Source of the DNA: Methylacidiphilum sp. Yel
GTDB lineage: Bacteria; Verrucomicrobiota; Verrucomicrobiia; Methylacidiphilales; Methylacidiphilaceae
NCBI RefSeq assembly: GCF_004421185.1
Contig: NZ_LXQB01000011.1
Coordinates: 20,464 to 84,463, forward strand
DNA length: 64,000 nt
Direction: 5' to 3'
The notes beneath the pieces are model-generated. The model saw nothing but the letters and a program-made list of their open reading frames with translations. It was not told the origin of the DNA and searched no databases. A program made the translations under genes and the position numbers. This document shows positions 42,958-52,821 of the stretch, one piece after another; the stretch's first letter is position 1; each line of letters opens with the position of its first letter.

Positions 42958-44468
42958 GCCACTTTTTGTTCTGTTTGCTGAACTGTTGAACTGATAGAGT
43001 GAAAAGCTTCCTCTATTTCCTTTAGCCATTTTTCTCTTGGATCGTCTAGAACCAACGTAGTTGCTTTAAATTTCTTTAAGAGCTCTTCTTGAAAAACCCT
43101 CAAACTCTCAAAGGGAACATCATCGAACAATCCTTCATTAAAGGCAATTAACCAACAATATTCTTGTTCGGGTGAAATAGGAGAAAGCCTCTCCTGCTTA
43201 AGAAGCTCTCTTAAAATCCTGCCTTTTTTAATCTTTTTTTCTAGAGAGGCTTCAAGTTTTGTTCCAAATCGGGTAAAAACTTCAAGTTCTAAAAATTGCA
43301 AATAATCTAGTTTCATCCTACCTGCTTCTTTTCTTAAATGAGGATGCTGTGCAGCCCCTCCAATTCTTGAAACAGATCGGGTCACATCAATGGCAGGGAG
43401 AAATCCGGAGGAAAAAAGAAACTGTTCAAAATAAATCTGCCCATCGGTTATGGATATGAGATTAGTAGGAATATAGGCAGCAAGTTCTCCCTGTTGAGTT
43501 TCTACAATTGGTAAAGCCGTCATGCTCCCTCCTCCTTTTAATGGAGAAAGATGTGTAGAACGTTCCAGAAGTCTGGAGTGCAGGTAGAAAACATCACCTG
43601 GATAAGCTTCTCTGCCAGGTGGTCTGCGCAAAAGCAAGGACAACTCTCTGTAAGTTTGGGCATGAAGGCTTAAGTCATCATAAATCACAAGGGTATCTCT
43701 GCCTTTTTCCATCCATTCTTCAGCTATAGTGCAGGCAGCAAACGGAGCAATGTATTGAAGTCCTGGGAGTGAAGTCGCTTCAGCTACAACCACAGTGGTA
43801 TAATCTAAAGCAGAGCATTCTTTTAGCGTATCAATCACATGGACGGCGGTTGATCTTTTTTGGCCAATAAGACAATAGACACAAAGAACATTTTTATCCT
43901 TTTGATTGGCAATGGTATCTAAAGCAAATGTTGTTTTCCCCAGCCCATTATCTCCAATTAGCAACTCCCTTTGTCCCTTTCCAATAGGAATCATTGCATC
44001 CACAATTTTATTGCCTGTATAAAGAGGTTCATTAACAAATTCTCTATCAATGATTGCAGGAGCTTTCACTTCTAGAAGCCGTTGTTTGGAAGTTAACGGT
44101 GGTCTTCCTCCATCTAGAGGATTACCTAAGGGGTCAATCACCCTACCAAGGAGCGAATCTCCAACAGGAACGCTTAGCCTACGGCCTGTCTTGTGGACAA
44201 GGGTTCCAGACATGATTTTTTCGGTTTGAATAAGCATCATGGCTCCTACCAGTTTTTCACTCAGGCTGTAAACAAGAGCCACACTGCCATCTTCACATTC
44301 CAGCAGATCATCGATTGCAGCCAAAGATAATCCATCAATCCAGGCTGTCCCATCACCAATAGCCACAACCCTACCAAATTCTTCCACCTTAGGTTCGAAT
44401 TTGTATTGTTCCACCCAATGCGCCACTTTTTCAATAGGACTAAAAGAACCTTCTGAGCTTTGATTCAT
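42954..44468 (-). CDS. atpA: N-type ATPase alpha subunit
   Basis: This is the non-catalytic nucleotide-binding subunit of F1. The P-loop is [15 protein letters not shown]; standard alpha subunits have GDRQTGKT, so the RQT portion is changed while GKT is kept. [12 protein letters not shown] holds the arginine finger of alpha. Other landmarks are [22 protein letters not shown] and [20 protein letters not shown]. At 504 residues it is normal. An AGGAGG ribosome binding site precedes the ATG, and the gene overlaps atpF by four bases. The divergence fits the N-ATPase branch. Confidence 0.93.
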   Translation of the reverse strand: MNQSSEGSFSPIEKVAHWVEQYKFEPKVEEFGRVVAIGDGTAWIDGLSLAAIDDLLECEDGSVALVYSLSEKLVGAMMLIQTEKIMSGTLVHKTGRRLSVPVGDSLLGRVIDPLGNPLDGGRPPLTSKQRLLEVKAPAIIDREFVNEPLYTGNKIVDAMIPIGKGQRELLIGDNGLGKTTFALDTIANQKDKNVLCVYCLIGQKRSTAVHVIDTLKECSALDYTTVVVAEATSLPGLQYIAPFAACTIAEEWMEKGRDTLVIYDDLSLHAQTYRELSLLLRRPPGREAYPGDVFYLHSRLLERSTHLSPLKGGGSMTALPIVETQQGELAAYIPTNLISITDGQIYFEQFLFSSGFLPAIDVTRSVSRIGGAAQHPHLRKEAGRMKLDYLQFLELEVFTRFGTKLEASLEKKIKKGRILRELLKQERLSPISPEQEYCWLIAFNEGLFDDVPFESLRVFQEELLKKFKATTLVLDDPREKWLKEIEEAFHSISSTVQQTEQKVA

Positions 44469-45211
44469 CTATTTTCCTCCTGGAGAAAAAACTCAAGTTC
44501 ATCTTCAATGCTTGCTCGAGCTATCCAACTACCTATGATAATTCTTATTCCAGCCATGATTTTTTGATCTTGGACAAATTCAAATGAAAGCTCTGTTTTT
44601 GCAAGCTGCTCTAAAAGCTCTTTAAGTTTTCTTTTCGTTGCTTCTTCCACTGGATAAGCACTCTTAACGCAGACTGAATGGATCTCTTCTCTTTGGATTG
44701 TCTGCTGTATCAATTCAAGGGTTTGTTCTGGTAAGGAACGGAGTCTATCCAGGCAGAGCTCAATAAGCTTCTTTTCGACTGCTTCAGAAGCGAGTGTTGA
44801 TAGAAAATGGGCAACAAACTTAGCTCCGATCTGAAGAGCCCTCCTTTCAGCTTCCATTTGCATGTCCAATTTTCTCTTCTCTTCTAACACTCTGTTCCTT
44901 TCATTCTCAAGCTCCAATGCTTTTTGATTTTCGGCTATTAATTGAGCTCTTTGTATTCTTAATTCCTCCTGAAGCTCTTCTTTTGCTTTCTTCTTTTCCT
45001 CTTCCCATAATTTTAGTCTATTTTCATAATCGGCTTTCAGCTTTTCTGCAGCTTCTTTGGCCTTTTGAGCTTCATTCCACATGGACGAAACGACTTCCTT
45101 TCTTTGCTTGATGAAGTTTAAGACTGGCTTATACAGGAATCTTTTGAGTAGCCAGACAAAAACAAGAAAGTTAAAAATCTGAAGAATGAAAGTCGTCGTA
45201 TTCCAGTTCAT
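44465..45211 (-). CDS. atpF: N-type ATPase long b subunit with delta-like C-terminus
   Basis: This stator subunit has one N-terminal membrane helix ([20 protein letters not shown], residues 8-27), a long charged coiled coil (about 40-150), and a C-terminal region that resembles the end of the delta subunit ([20 protein letters not shown], then [20 protein letters not shown]). At 248 residues it is about 90 longer than a standard b subunit. No separate delta gene exists in the operon, so the b subunit probably takes over the delta role, as in other N-ATPases. The delta similarity is my reading and would need structural confirmation. Confidence 0.88.
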   Translation of the reverse strand: MNWNTTTFILQIFNFLVFVWLLKRFLYKPVLNFIKQRKEVVSSMWNEAQKAKEAAEKLKADYENRLKLWEEEKKKAKEELQEELRIQRAQLIAENQKALELENERNRVLEEKRKLDMQMEAERRALQIGAKFVAHFLSTLASEAVEKKLIELCLDRLRSLPEQTLELIQQTIQREEIHSVCVKSAYPVEEATKRKLKELLEQLAKTELSFEFVQDQKIMAGIRIIIGSWIARASIEDELEFFLQEENR

Positions 45212-45229
45212 TCTTTAACTTAAAACGGA

Positions 45230-45496
45230 CTATTTGGTCAGATATTCAAGCATTGGACTTCGGAAAAGAACAATTAAAACAATAACCAACACGTAAATCG
45301 CCAGAGATTCAATCATAGCAAGGCCAATGAGCAACCAGCGAGTAATTGATTTCTCAAGTTCTGGTTGTCTTGCTATGGCTTCTAATGCCTTAGCAATGGC
45401 TATCCCCATGCCAAGTCCCGGACCTACGACTCCTAATCCTATAGCCAAGACGGCCATTGCAGTGACCAAAGTTGAAAATAACCCAATATTATTCAT
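45230..45496 (-). CDS. atpE: N-type ATPase c subunit (rotor ring)
   Basis: This is a two-helix hairpin of 88 residues. The polar loop is ARQPE (42-46). Helix two carries the ion-binding Glu63 in MIESLAIY. Compared with Na+-binding rings, Ser64 and Tyr68 are present, but the first-helix Gln is Met30 (GPGLGMG) and the Thr after ES is Leu65. The Na+ site is therefore incomplete and H+ coupling is more likely. A strong AAGGAGG sequence precedes the ATG, as expected for the most highly translated subunit. It lies between atpB and atpF. Confidence 0.93.
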   Translation of the reverse strand: MNNIGLFSTLVTAMAVLAIGLGVVGPGLGMGIAIAKALEAIARQPELEKSITRWLLIGLAMIESLAIYVLVIVLIVLFRSPMLEYLTK

Positions 45497-45525
45497 TTTT
45501 CCTCCTTTTTAGTTCGAAGTTTAAT

Positions 45526-46179
45526 CTATTTTTCTTCTGCCAGTGCCTCCATGCCACTAGCAATATAAATCAAAGCCAGAATGCCAAAGATGTAAGCCTG
45601 GAGAATCGCTTCGATCAAATGTAACAACATAAAGCCCACTGGAGAAAGAAACCCTGCAAGAAGCAAAAGAATGCCAATGCCAATTTCCATGCTCGACATA
45701 TTCCCATACAATCTAACAGCTAGCGTGATGGTACGGGTAATTTCGCTGATTATATGAAAAGGAAAAAACCAAAAAAAGGGGACAAAATATGTCTTTAAGT
45801 ATGCCCAAAGCCCTTCAGCACGTATACCGTAGTATGGAACAGCAAAAAAAACGATACAGGCTAAGGCCGACGTTATCGAAAGATCTGCCGTAGGAGAATG
45901 AATCCCCGGAATAAGTCCGATAAGATTGCAAAGAAAGATGTAAATCCAAAGGGTCCCTATCAGAGGAAGTACGTCTTGAGGATTTTTAGGAATAGTATCA
46001 TTTACAGTTTTTTCAATAAAGGAAATAAGCTCTTCTATCACTACTTGGAAATATCCAGGAGATTCCAATTTAAAACGACGAATAGACACAAATGAAAGGA
46101 CCACTACAACGGCCATGATACTGATAGAACAGAGGGTAGACTCGCTTAAGAATTTTATGTTTAAAGGATCTGATTGCAT
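45526..46179 (-). CDS. atpB: N-type ATPase a subunit
   Basis: This membrane subunit forms the two half-channels facing the c ring. About five to six membrane helices are visible. The essential Arg lies in EITRTITLAVRLYGNMSSME, the counterpart of aArg210 of E. coli. SPTADLSITSALACIVFF and the GIRAEGLWAYLKTYF loop are typical of the N-ATPase a subunit. At 217 residues it is shorter than the usual 240-270 and has a short N-terminus. It starts 17 bases after atpQ, with no room for an atpR gene between. Confidence 0.92.
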   Translation of the reverse strand: MQSDPLNIKFLSESTLCSISIMAVVVVLSFVSIRRFKLESPGYFQVVIEELISFIEKTVNDTIPKNPQDVLPLIGTLWIYIFLCNLIGLIPGIHSPTADLSITSALACIVFFAVPYYGIRAEGLWAYLKTYFVPFFWFFPFHIISEITRTITLAVRLYGNMSSMEIGIGILLLLAGFLSPVGFMLLHLIEAILQAYIFGILALIYIASGMEALAEEK

Positions 46180-46196
46180 CCTGGCCTCTTTTTAAA

Positions 46197-46475
46197 TTAA
46201 ATCTTGTTGCGTATAAAAACATACACATTCAATGCCCCTAGAATCACTCCTAGAATAATGAACGATATCGTCCAGTGTATCGCATAACCTGGAAGCTTTT
46301 CATCAAGCCATCTTCCTAGATAAGCGCCAATGATCACCGGGATTATAAATAGCACTCCAAGAGTTCCTAAAAAAGCCGTTTGCGACAAAAGAGTTGGCTT
46401 GAACTTTTGAGCTTTCTCTTTTTTTTCGACATCTTGTTGTATTTTTTCAACGAGTTTTTTTTTATCCTTTTCCAT
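46197..46475 (-). CDS. atpQ: AtpQ-like (AtpI-type) small membrane protein of the N-ATPase
   Basis: This 92-residue protein has a charged N-terminus and two membrane helices: LGTLGVLFIIPVIIGAYLG (about 34-52) and TISFIILGVILGALNVYVF (about 69-87), joined by GRWLDEKLPGYAIH. It matches the AtpQ/AtpI-type protein that lies after atpC in N-ATPase operons, thought to help assemble or insert the c ring or carry Mg2+. In most such operons a second small gene, atpR, follows; here atpB follows after 17 bases. Confidence 0.78.
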   Translation of the reverse strand: MEKDKKKLVEKIQQDVEKKEKAQKFKPTLLSQTAFLGTLGVLFIIPVIIGAYLGRWLDEKLPGYAIHWTISFIILGVILGALNVYVFIRNKI

Positions 46476-46495
46476 GCAGACTCTATAACCTAAAA

Positions 46496-46906
46496 CTATT
46501 TAGGGGCTTCTTTTTGCATTTCCCACATTCTTTTGAGCATCTCCTTTTCAAGATTTTTAGCTCTTTCTCTCATCTCTTTTCTCTGCTGTTCTTCTATTTT
46601 TAATTCCCGCTCAAGATTTATGGAGATCTTCTGCATATCCTTATCCACAAAAAAATGAGGCGTGACTATCGAAAGGATATTCCTGCTAAAATGCAGGATG
46701 CCTCCAGACAAGGCAACATAAGTAGGGAGGGGATCATCAATAGTAAAAAACCAACAGAGCCCGAGCAGTAGGGAAGTCATAAAGGTTTGGTGTCTGGCCA
46801 TGATCCCAAATTGGCCACTTCGATCAGAACCATGGAAAAGGGTGACGTTTTTGCATCTTAGTTCCTTAGTGGAATCAATCATAACAAGTTCGAAAGTTTG
46901 CATCAA
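46496..46906 (-). CDS. atpC: N-type ATPase epsilon subunit
   Basis: This F1 subunit links the gamma shaft to the c ring. The N-terminal beta-sandwich is divergent but recognisable (HGSDRSGQFGIMARHQTFMT near residue 25; the usual LPGxxGxxGxLPxH motif is altered). The C-terminal helical part is strongly charged (ELKIEEQQRKEMRERAKNLE). At 136 residues it is of normal length. It lies ten bases after atpD, the beta-epsilon order typical of N-ATPase operons. Confidence 0.85.
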   Translation of the reverse strand: MMQTFELVMIDSTKELRCKNVTLFHGSDRSGQFGIMARHQTFMTSLLLGLCWFFTIDDPLPTYVALSGGILHFSRNILSIVTPHFFVDKDMQKISINLERELKIEEQQRKEMRERAKNLEKEMLKRMWEMQKEAPK

Positions 46907-46916
46907 AGATCCTACG

Positions 46917-48386
<1,470 letters not shown>

Positions 48387-48471
48387 TTAGTCAATAAATG
48401 AAACACGCTATCAAAAAATAGGGTTCGATTTAAATTATATCCATACAATAAACAACCAAAGACCCAAAACT

Positions 48472-49818
48472 ATGAAAATAGAAAATAGTCTTCTTTTGAC
48501 CGATCTGTACGAACTAACAATGATGCAAGGCTACTATTATCATAAAATGGAAGGAATGGCTTCCTTTGAATTTTTCGTTAGAAAGCTGCCAAAAAACAGG
48601 AATTTTCTTCTATTTGCTGGTTTAGAACAATTGTTAAATTTTGTAGAATCTGCCCATTTTGAAAAAGAAGAAATTGAGTGGTTAGCCCAACAAAACTTCC
48701 GGAGAGATTTTCTCAATTACCTCGAGAATTTTAGATTCAGCGGGGATATCTATGCAATGCAAGAAGGAACCATTTTTTTCCCTTTTGAACCTGTTCTAAG
48801 AGTCACAGCTCCCATTGCTCAAGCCCAATTATTAGAATCAAGGCTAATGAACATTATCCATTATCAAACACTCATAGCTTCCAAAGCGGTTCGCTTTGCA
48901 TTAGTCGCTCCTGAGAAAAATCTTGTAGAGTTTGGCCTACGCCGGGCTCATGGCGCTGAGGCATCCATTTTTTCTGCTCGAGCAAGTTTCATTGCTGGCT
49001 TTAGCGGTACTTCTAATGTCCTAGCTGGCAAATTGTTCGAAATCCCCATACTAGGAACAATGGCGCATTCCTTTATCCAAGCGCATGATAAAGAAGAACA
49101 ATCCTTCTTTGATTATGCGATGGCTAATCCTCAAAACGTCACATTACTTATTGATACTTACGATACAGAAAGAGCTGCAAAACTAGTTGTAAAGCTTGCT
49201 CCTAAATTAAAAGAAAAAGGCATTTCAATAGAAGCAGTCCGCTTGGATAGTGGGGATCTAGAGTTACTGTCAAAGCGGGTTCGGTCGATTTTAGATAGTG
49301 GAGGGCTCAAGGAAACGAAGATTTTTGCCAGCGGCAATCTTGATGAGTATAAACTAGAGGCTCTTATTAAATCTGGTGCTCCAATTAATGGCTTTGGTAT
49401 TGGAACTTCTTTAGATACCTCCAGTGATGCTCCCTATCTTGATTGTGTCTATAAGCTTCAGGAATATGAAGGAAAACCTAGGAGAAAGCGATCGACAGGC
49501 AAAGCCACTTGGCCTGGGATCAAGCAAGTATTTCGATATTTTCATAAGAACGGTTCAATGCAAAAAGACCTAATCGGTCTAGCAACCGAAAGGTATCCAG
49601 CCGCTACTTTGTTGCATCCTGTGATGCGCAATGGAAAAAGAATTTATCCGAAGGAATCTCTCATTGAAATCCAAAAGAGAACAAAAGATAATCTTGCCAG
49701 GCTGCCTTCCGAAATTAAAACTTTAGAGCCTGCAAAAACGGCTTATCCTGTCGAATTTTCTCAGCCTCTTATCTCTTTAAGAGACCAACTAGAAAGAGAA
49801 GAACTACAGCCTGAATAA
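48472..49818 (+). CDS. pncB: Nicotinate phosphoribosyltransferase
   Basis: It makes nicotinate mononucleotide from nicotinate and PRPP in NAD salvage. The start TDLYELTMMQGYY (residues 9-21) is the family signature. FEFFVRKLPKNRNFLLFAGL follows, then EFGLRRAHGAEAS, GTMAHSFIQAHDKEEQSF with the conserved His, and AVRLDSGDLELLSKRVR. GAPINGFGIGTSL closes the barrel. At 448 residues it is normal. It is divergent from the ATPase operon, sharing a 91-base gap. The stop is followed by 59 bases before queH. Confidence 0.93.
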   Translation: MKIENSLLLTDLYELTMMQGYYYHKMEGMASFEFFVRKLPKNRNFLLFAGLEQLLNFVESAHFEKEEIEWLAQQNFRRDFLNYLENFRFSGDIYAMQEGTIFFPFEPVLRVTAPIAQAQLLESRLMNIIHYQTLIASKAVRFALVAPEKNLVEFGLRRAHGAEASIFSARASFIAGFSGTSNVLAGKLFEIPILGTMAHSFIQAHDKEEQSFFDYAMANPQNVTLLIDTYDTERAAKLVVKLAPKLKEKGISIEAVRLDSGDLELLSKRVRSILDSGGLKETKIFASGNLDEYKLEALIKSGAPINGFGIGTSLDTSSDAPYLDCVYKLQEYEGKPRRKRSTGKATWPGIKQVFRYFHKNGSMQKDLIGLATERYPAATLLHPVMRNGKRIYPKESLIEIQKRTKDNLARLPSEIKTLEPAKTAYPVEFSQPLISLRDQLEREELQPE

Positions 49819-49877
49819 AAAATAATCGCTTCAAGAGGGTTGCAATCTCCCTATCTATAAGATTTGTTAGTTAGAAT

Positions 49878-50573
49878 ATGAAAAACTCATTTATCAGAGA
49901 AAAACTTGTACCTCCTGGAGGAGTGGACAAAGTTTTACTCCATTCTTGTTGTGCTCCTTGCTCAGCCGAAATAATGGATGCGATTATTGCCTCTGGGATT
50001 CATTTAACGGTGTTTTTTTATAACCCCAACATTCATCCACGCGTAGAATACGAAATCCGTAAAAATGAAAACATACGTTTTGCAAAGAAAAGGGGAATTG
50101 AGTTTATTGATGCCGATTACGATAAAGATCGTTGGTTTGAAAGAGTAAAAGGCCTTGAATGGGAACCTGAAAGAGGAAAGCGCTGCACAGTCTGCTTCGA
50201 CATGAGAATGGAACGCACGGCACTCTATGCCTATGAACATGGATTTAAGGTTTTTAGTTCTAGCCTTGGAATTTCCAGATGGAAAGATTTCGATCAAGTG
50301 ACTTCGGCTGGCAAAAGAGCGGCATCCCGCTATGGCTTGGAATATTGGAGCTATAACTGGAGAAAAAAAGGGGGATCAGAACGGATGATTTTAATTTCAA
50401 AAGAAGAAAATTTTTATCAACAACTCTATTGTGGATGTATCTATTCTCTCAGAGATACCAATCAGTGGCGATTGTCTAAAGGCAAACCAAAAATCACTTT
50501 CGGGAAAACCTTTTATGGCTTTGATTCAGAAGATTCTAATTCTTCTTCCAGTAGTATCCATCCACCTTCCTAA
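49878..50573 (+). CDS. queH: Epoxyqueuosine reductase, QueH family
   Basis: This performs the last step of queuosine tRNA modification, reducing epoxyqueuosine by an iron-sulfur enzyme unrelated to QueG. The QueH hallmark is the pair of Cys motifs: [14 protein letters not shown] near residues 21-34 and [11 protein letters not shown] near 182-192. The central [20 protein letters not shown] is also typical. [17 protein letters not shown] matches the conserved substrate region. At 231 residues it is normal, with a Ser-rich tail. tatC begins 11 bases after the stop, so the two are probably co-transcribed. Confidence 0.92.
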   Translation: MKNSFIREKLVPPGGVDKVLLHSCCAPCSAEIMDAIIASGIHLTVFFYNPNIHPRVEYEIRKNENIRFAKKRGIEFIDADYDKDRWFERVKGLEWEPERGKRCTVCFDMRMERTALYAYEHGFKVFSSSLGISRWKDFDQVTSAGKRAASRYGLEYWSYNWRKKGGSERMILISKEENFYQQLYCGCIYSLRDTNQWRLSKGKPKITFGKTFYGFDSEDSNSSSSSIHPPS

Positions 50574-50584
50574 AATCTATCTCC

Positions 50585-51367
50585 ATGAAAGCCCATGAGG
50601 AGAAACCTTTTCTTGAGCATTTAGAAGATCTAAGATGGGTCATCATCAAATCCCTAATGGCCTTGATGGGAGGAGCGATTATTTGCTTTGTTGAAACAAA
50701 ACCCTTGATGGCTATTCTATTGAGACCCCTTAAAGCCGCTGGAGAGGATCCTCAAAAAGTTTTAAGAGTCTTAGGAGTAGTCGATCCATTAAGCGTCCAG
50801 CTCCAAATTAGTTTACTTGGTGGATTAGTATTGAGCCTTCCCTTTATTCTTTATTTTATCGCTGAATTCATCATCCCTGGACTTACTCCTTCAGAATTAA
50901 AACTGCTTTTTCCCATTTTCAGTGCTGGAGCCCTTCTCTTTGTCGGAGGCATTCTCTTTTCTTACTTTATACTCCTACCCCAAACGCTGCGCTTTTTTTC
51001 CACCTACAATCAATGGATGGGAATACAGACCGATTGGACACTTCAAAACTACGCAAATTTTGTTGTGCAAATGTTAGTGTCTTTTGGGCTTGCTTTTGAA
51101 CTACCTCTGATTATTGTGCTATTGGGCCTTCTTGGTATATTAAATACTTCAACATTAATCCATTATAGAAGGCATGCAATCGTAGCAATTGTCATAGCTG
51201 CTGCCTGCATTACTCCTAGCTCAGATCCTTTAAGTCTTCTCTTTCTTTCTGTCCCCATGTATCTGCTTTACGAAGCTTCCCTTTTGGTTGTCAAAAGCAT
51301 AGAATCAAAAAGGGGAATTTCCAAAAATCGGACGATAGAAAATAGAAAGGAAGAGCTGTTTTCTTAG
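50585..51367 (+). CDS. tatC: Twin-arginine translocase subunit TatC
   Basis: This is the Tat signal-peptide receptor in the inner membrane. Six membrane helices are visible. The cytoplasmic start EEKPFLEHLEDLRW (residues 5-18) is the typical TatC N-terminus. The first periplasmic loop and FSAGALLFVGGILFSYFILL are conserved, as is FGLAFELPLIIVLLGLLGI. The segment AACITPSSDPLSLLFLSVPM is typical of the C-terminus. At 260 residues it is normal. No tatA or tatB gene is adjacent. It converges with the next gene with only four bases between the stops. Confidence 0.95.
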   Translation: MKAHEEKPFLEHLEDLRWVIIKSLMALMGGAIICFVETKPLMAILLRPLKAAGEDPQKVLRVLGVVDPLSVQLQISLLGGLVLSLPFILYFIAEFIIPGLTPSELKLLFPIFSAGALLFVGGILFSYFILLPQTLRFFSTYNQWMGIQTDWTLQNYANFVVQMLVSFGLAFELPLIIVLLGLLGILNTSTLIHYRRHAIVAIVIAAACITPSSDPLSLLFLSVPMYLLYEASLLVVKSIESKRGISKNRTIENRKEELFS

Positions 51368-51371
51368 TTCC

Positions 51372-51668
51372 TTATCCTAAATATTCAAGAGCATTATTTT
51401 TATTCCGCAGAATTATCGATCCTCCAGGGTTCAAAAGAATGGCTTGCACTCTCTTCTTGTCATCAAACTCCAAAATCAACTGCTCCTCATTTTCTAAAAC
51501 TTTTTGGAGACCTTGCCCTGACTTAATTTCACCAGTGATAGCTCCTCTAATTTTTACTTGTAACGAAGAACCATCACTAAAATCAATGACTAAAAGGCCT
51601 TCTTTAAGCTCCGTTTTGGCTACTGTCCTGCCTGCAATAATTTGAGAGAGCTTTTTATTTAGTCCCAT
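51372..51668 (-). CDS. Small conserved-looking protein, function unknown
   Basis: I do not recognise this 98-residue soluble protein. It has no signal peptide or membrane segment and appears strand-rich (LVIDFSDGSSLQVKIRG, LILEFDDKKRVQAILLNPGG), consistent with a small beta-barrel. It converges on tatC with a four-base gap. A KIRGAITGEIKSGQGLQKV stretch is notable. The upstream gene on the same strand encodes a secreted HNH-like protein and is separately spaced. The codon pattern looks like real coding sequence. Confidence 0.5.
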   Translation of the reverse strand: MGLNKKLSQIIAGRTVAKTELKEGLLVIDFSDGSSLQVKIRGAITGEIKSGQGLQKVLENEEQLILEFDDKKRVQAILLNPGGSIILRNKNNALEYLG

Positions 51669-51731
51669 ACGAATTAATTAATAACTTGGTTCATTCTTTC
51701 TAGAAAGCAAGAAAAGAGAGCAGCCAGCGGT

Positions 51732-52217
51732 TCACTTAGCCTTCCCTTCTGCCATATATTTTTTATAAGCTTCTATCCAATTAGTAGCAATTGCCCTTTG
51801 AGCTTCCTTTAAATCGACCACTCCAGCACAAACTAATTGGTGCAACTTATATTCCAGCTTGTCTTTAAGATAAGCGTTCCAGGGAAAGGTCCAATAAGAT
51901 TGAGGCCATAGATTTTTTATTGAATTGGAGCCACCAAGTCCCAAAGGAATCAAATGATCTATCTCATAATGATGCTTACCAGGATGAATAATGCCATATC
52001 TCAAATATACCTTTCTTTTGAGTGCGTAGGGAACATCCCTGACAAGCTTTGCATAACCAGGAACGCAAATGTCCTCCTTTGTGACATCAAAAGTATCGCC
52101 CGGCGTCAACTTAGGATCGGGTAACAGAGGATCCTCAATAGCAAAAAGAGAAAAAGATAGGCTAAAAAAATAAAGGCATAAGCAAAGAAAAGCACCTTGG
52201 AAAAATCTTTTATTCAT
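51732..52217 (-). CDS. Secreted HNH-nuclease-like protein
   Basis: The first ~26 residues form a signal peptide (KRFFQGAFLCLCLYFFSLSF, cleavage probably after SLFA). The mature 135 residues carry DPKLTPGDTFDVTKEDICVP, then HYEIDHLIPLGLGGSNSIKN, LWPQ, and EAQRAIATNWIEAYKKY. The EIDHLIPL...GGSN...NLWPQ sequence resembles the beta-beta-alpha-metal core of HNH nucleases, with His-Asp-His-like residues. Similar exported proteins are found in proteobacteria, but I know of no established function. It might degrade extracellular DNA or be a structural relic. The neighbours give no clue. Confidence 0.65.
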   Translation of the reverse strand: MNKRFFQGAFLCLCLYFFSLSFSLFAIEDPLLPDPKLTPGDTFDVTKEDICVPGYAKLVRDVPYALKRKVYLRYGIIHPGKHHYEIDHLIPLGLGGSNSIKNLWPQSYWTFPWNAYLKDKLEYKLHQLVCAGVVDLKEAQRAIATNWIEAYKKYMAEGKAK

Positions 52218-52821
52218 AAAATCTTTCTCCTTCTGTAATCCCTTTCTGTATCGATGTTGAGCTAAGTGAGTTTGGCCAGAATCACCATGTAAGCCTCAGC
52301 TTTGTACTCTAAATTTAGTCTGCAGGCGGCATGTTGGCTAACTCTCTCTATTCTATCAGCAGCCTAATGGAGAAATATTCCTCCTTTCTAAACCAGCGAA
52401 TTACTCGGTCTTTCTGAAAAAGCTCGCAGGAGCTAGTCGAATAACAAAGTATAAGGGATCTCCCCTTTTGGCAAGAAGCTACAGAAACATAAAGTGGAGC
52501 GATACCGCCCCTCTTCCTCCTCGTGAAAAGAGGATAATTATCCCCAACGCCGCTAAAAACCGAAGACCTTGAGAGCATTTTTAGCTTTCTTGAACTGTCA
52601 TATCTAGACCTATTAGCCACCTCCAATAAACCCTCTTTCCAGGCTGCCAAATCTGGAAATCTGGTTTCTTTCCAGAGTAGTCTGTTCGACCACCAAAAAA
52701 GCGGTATTTAGAAGTTTTGCTTCCAGCATCTTTGATATTCCTCAGAAGCAACGGGTCCTCAGCCAAGCAGCATCTACCAATCCAATGAAATGGTCTTCTT
52801 GGCATTGGACACAGCCGAATA
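52218..52821. other. Non-coding or decayed 600-base gap after addA
   Basis: Two minus-strand open frames (52348-52650 and 52581-52844) overlap each other and the end of addA, and neither resembles a known family or has a clear ribosome binding site. Their composition (many Arg, Ser and Cys; no coherent hydrophobic pattern) suggests chance frames or an old decayed gene. I see no repeat, RNA gene or convincing terminator. The region separates addA from the HNH-like gene. Confidence 0.4.
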
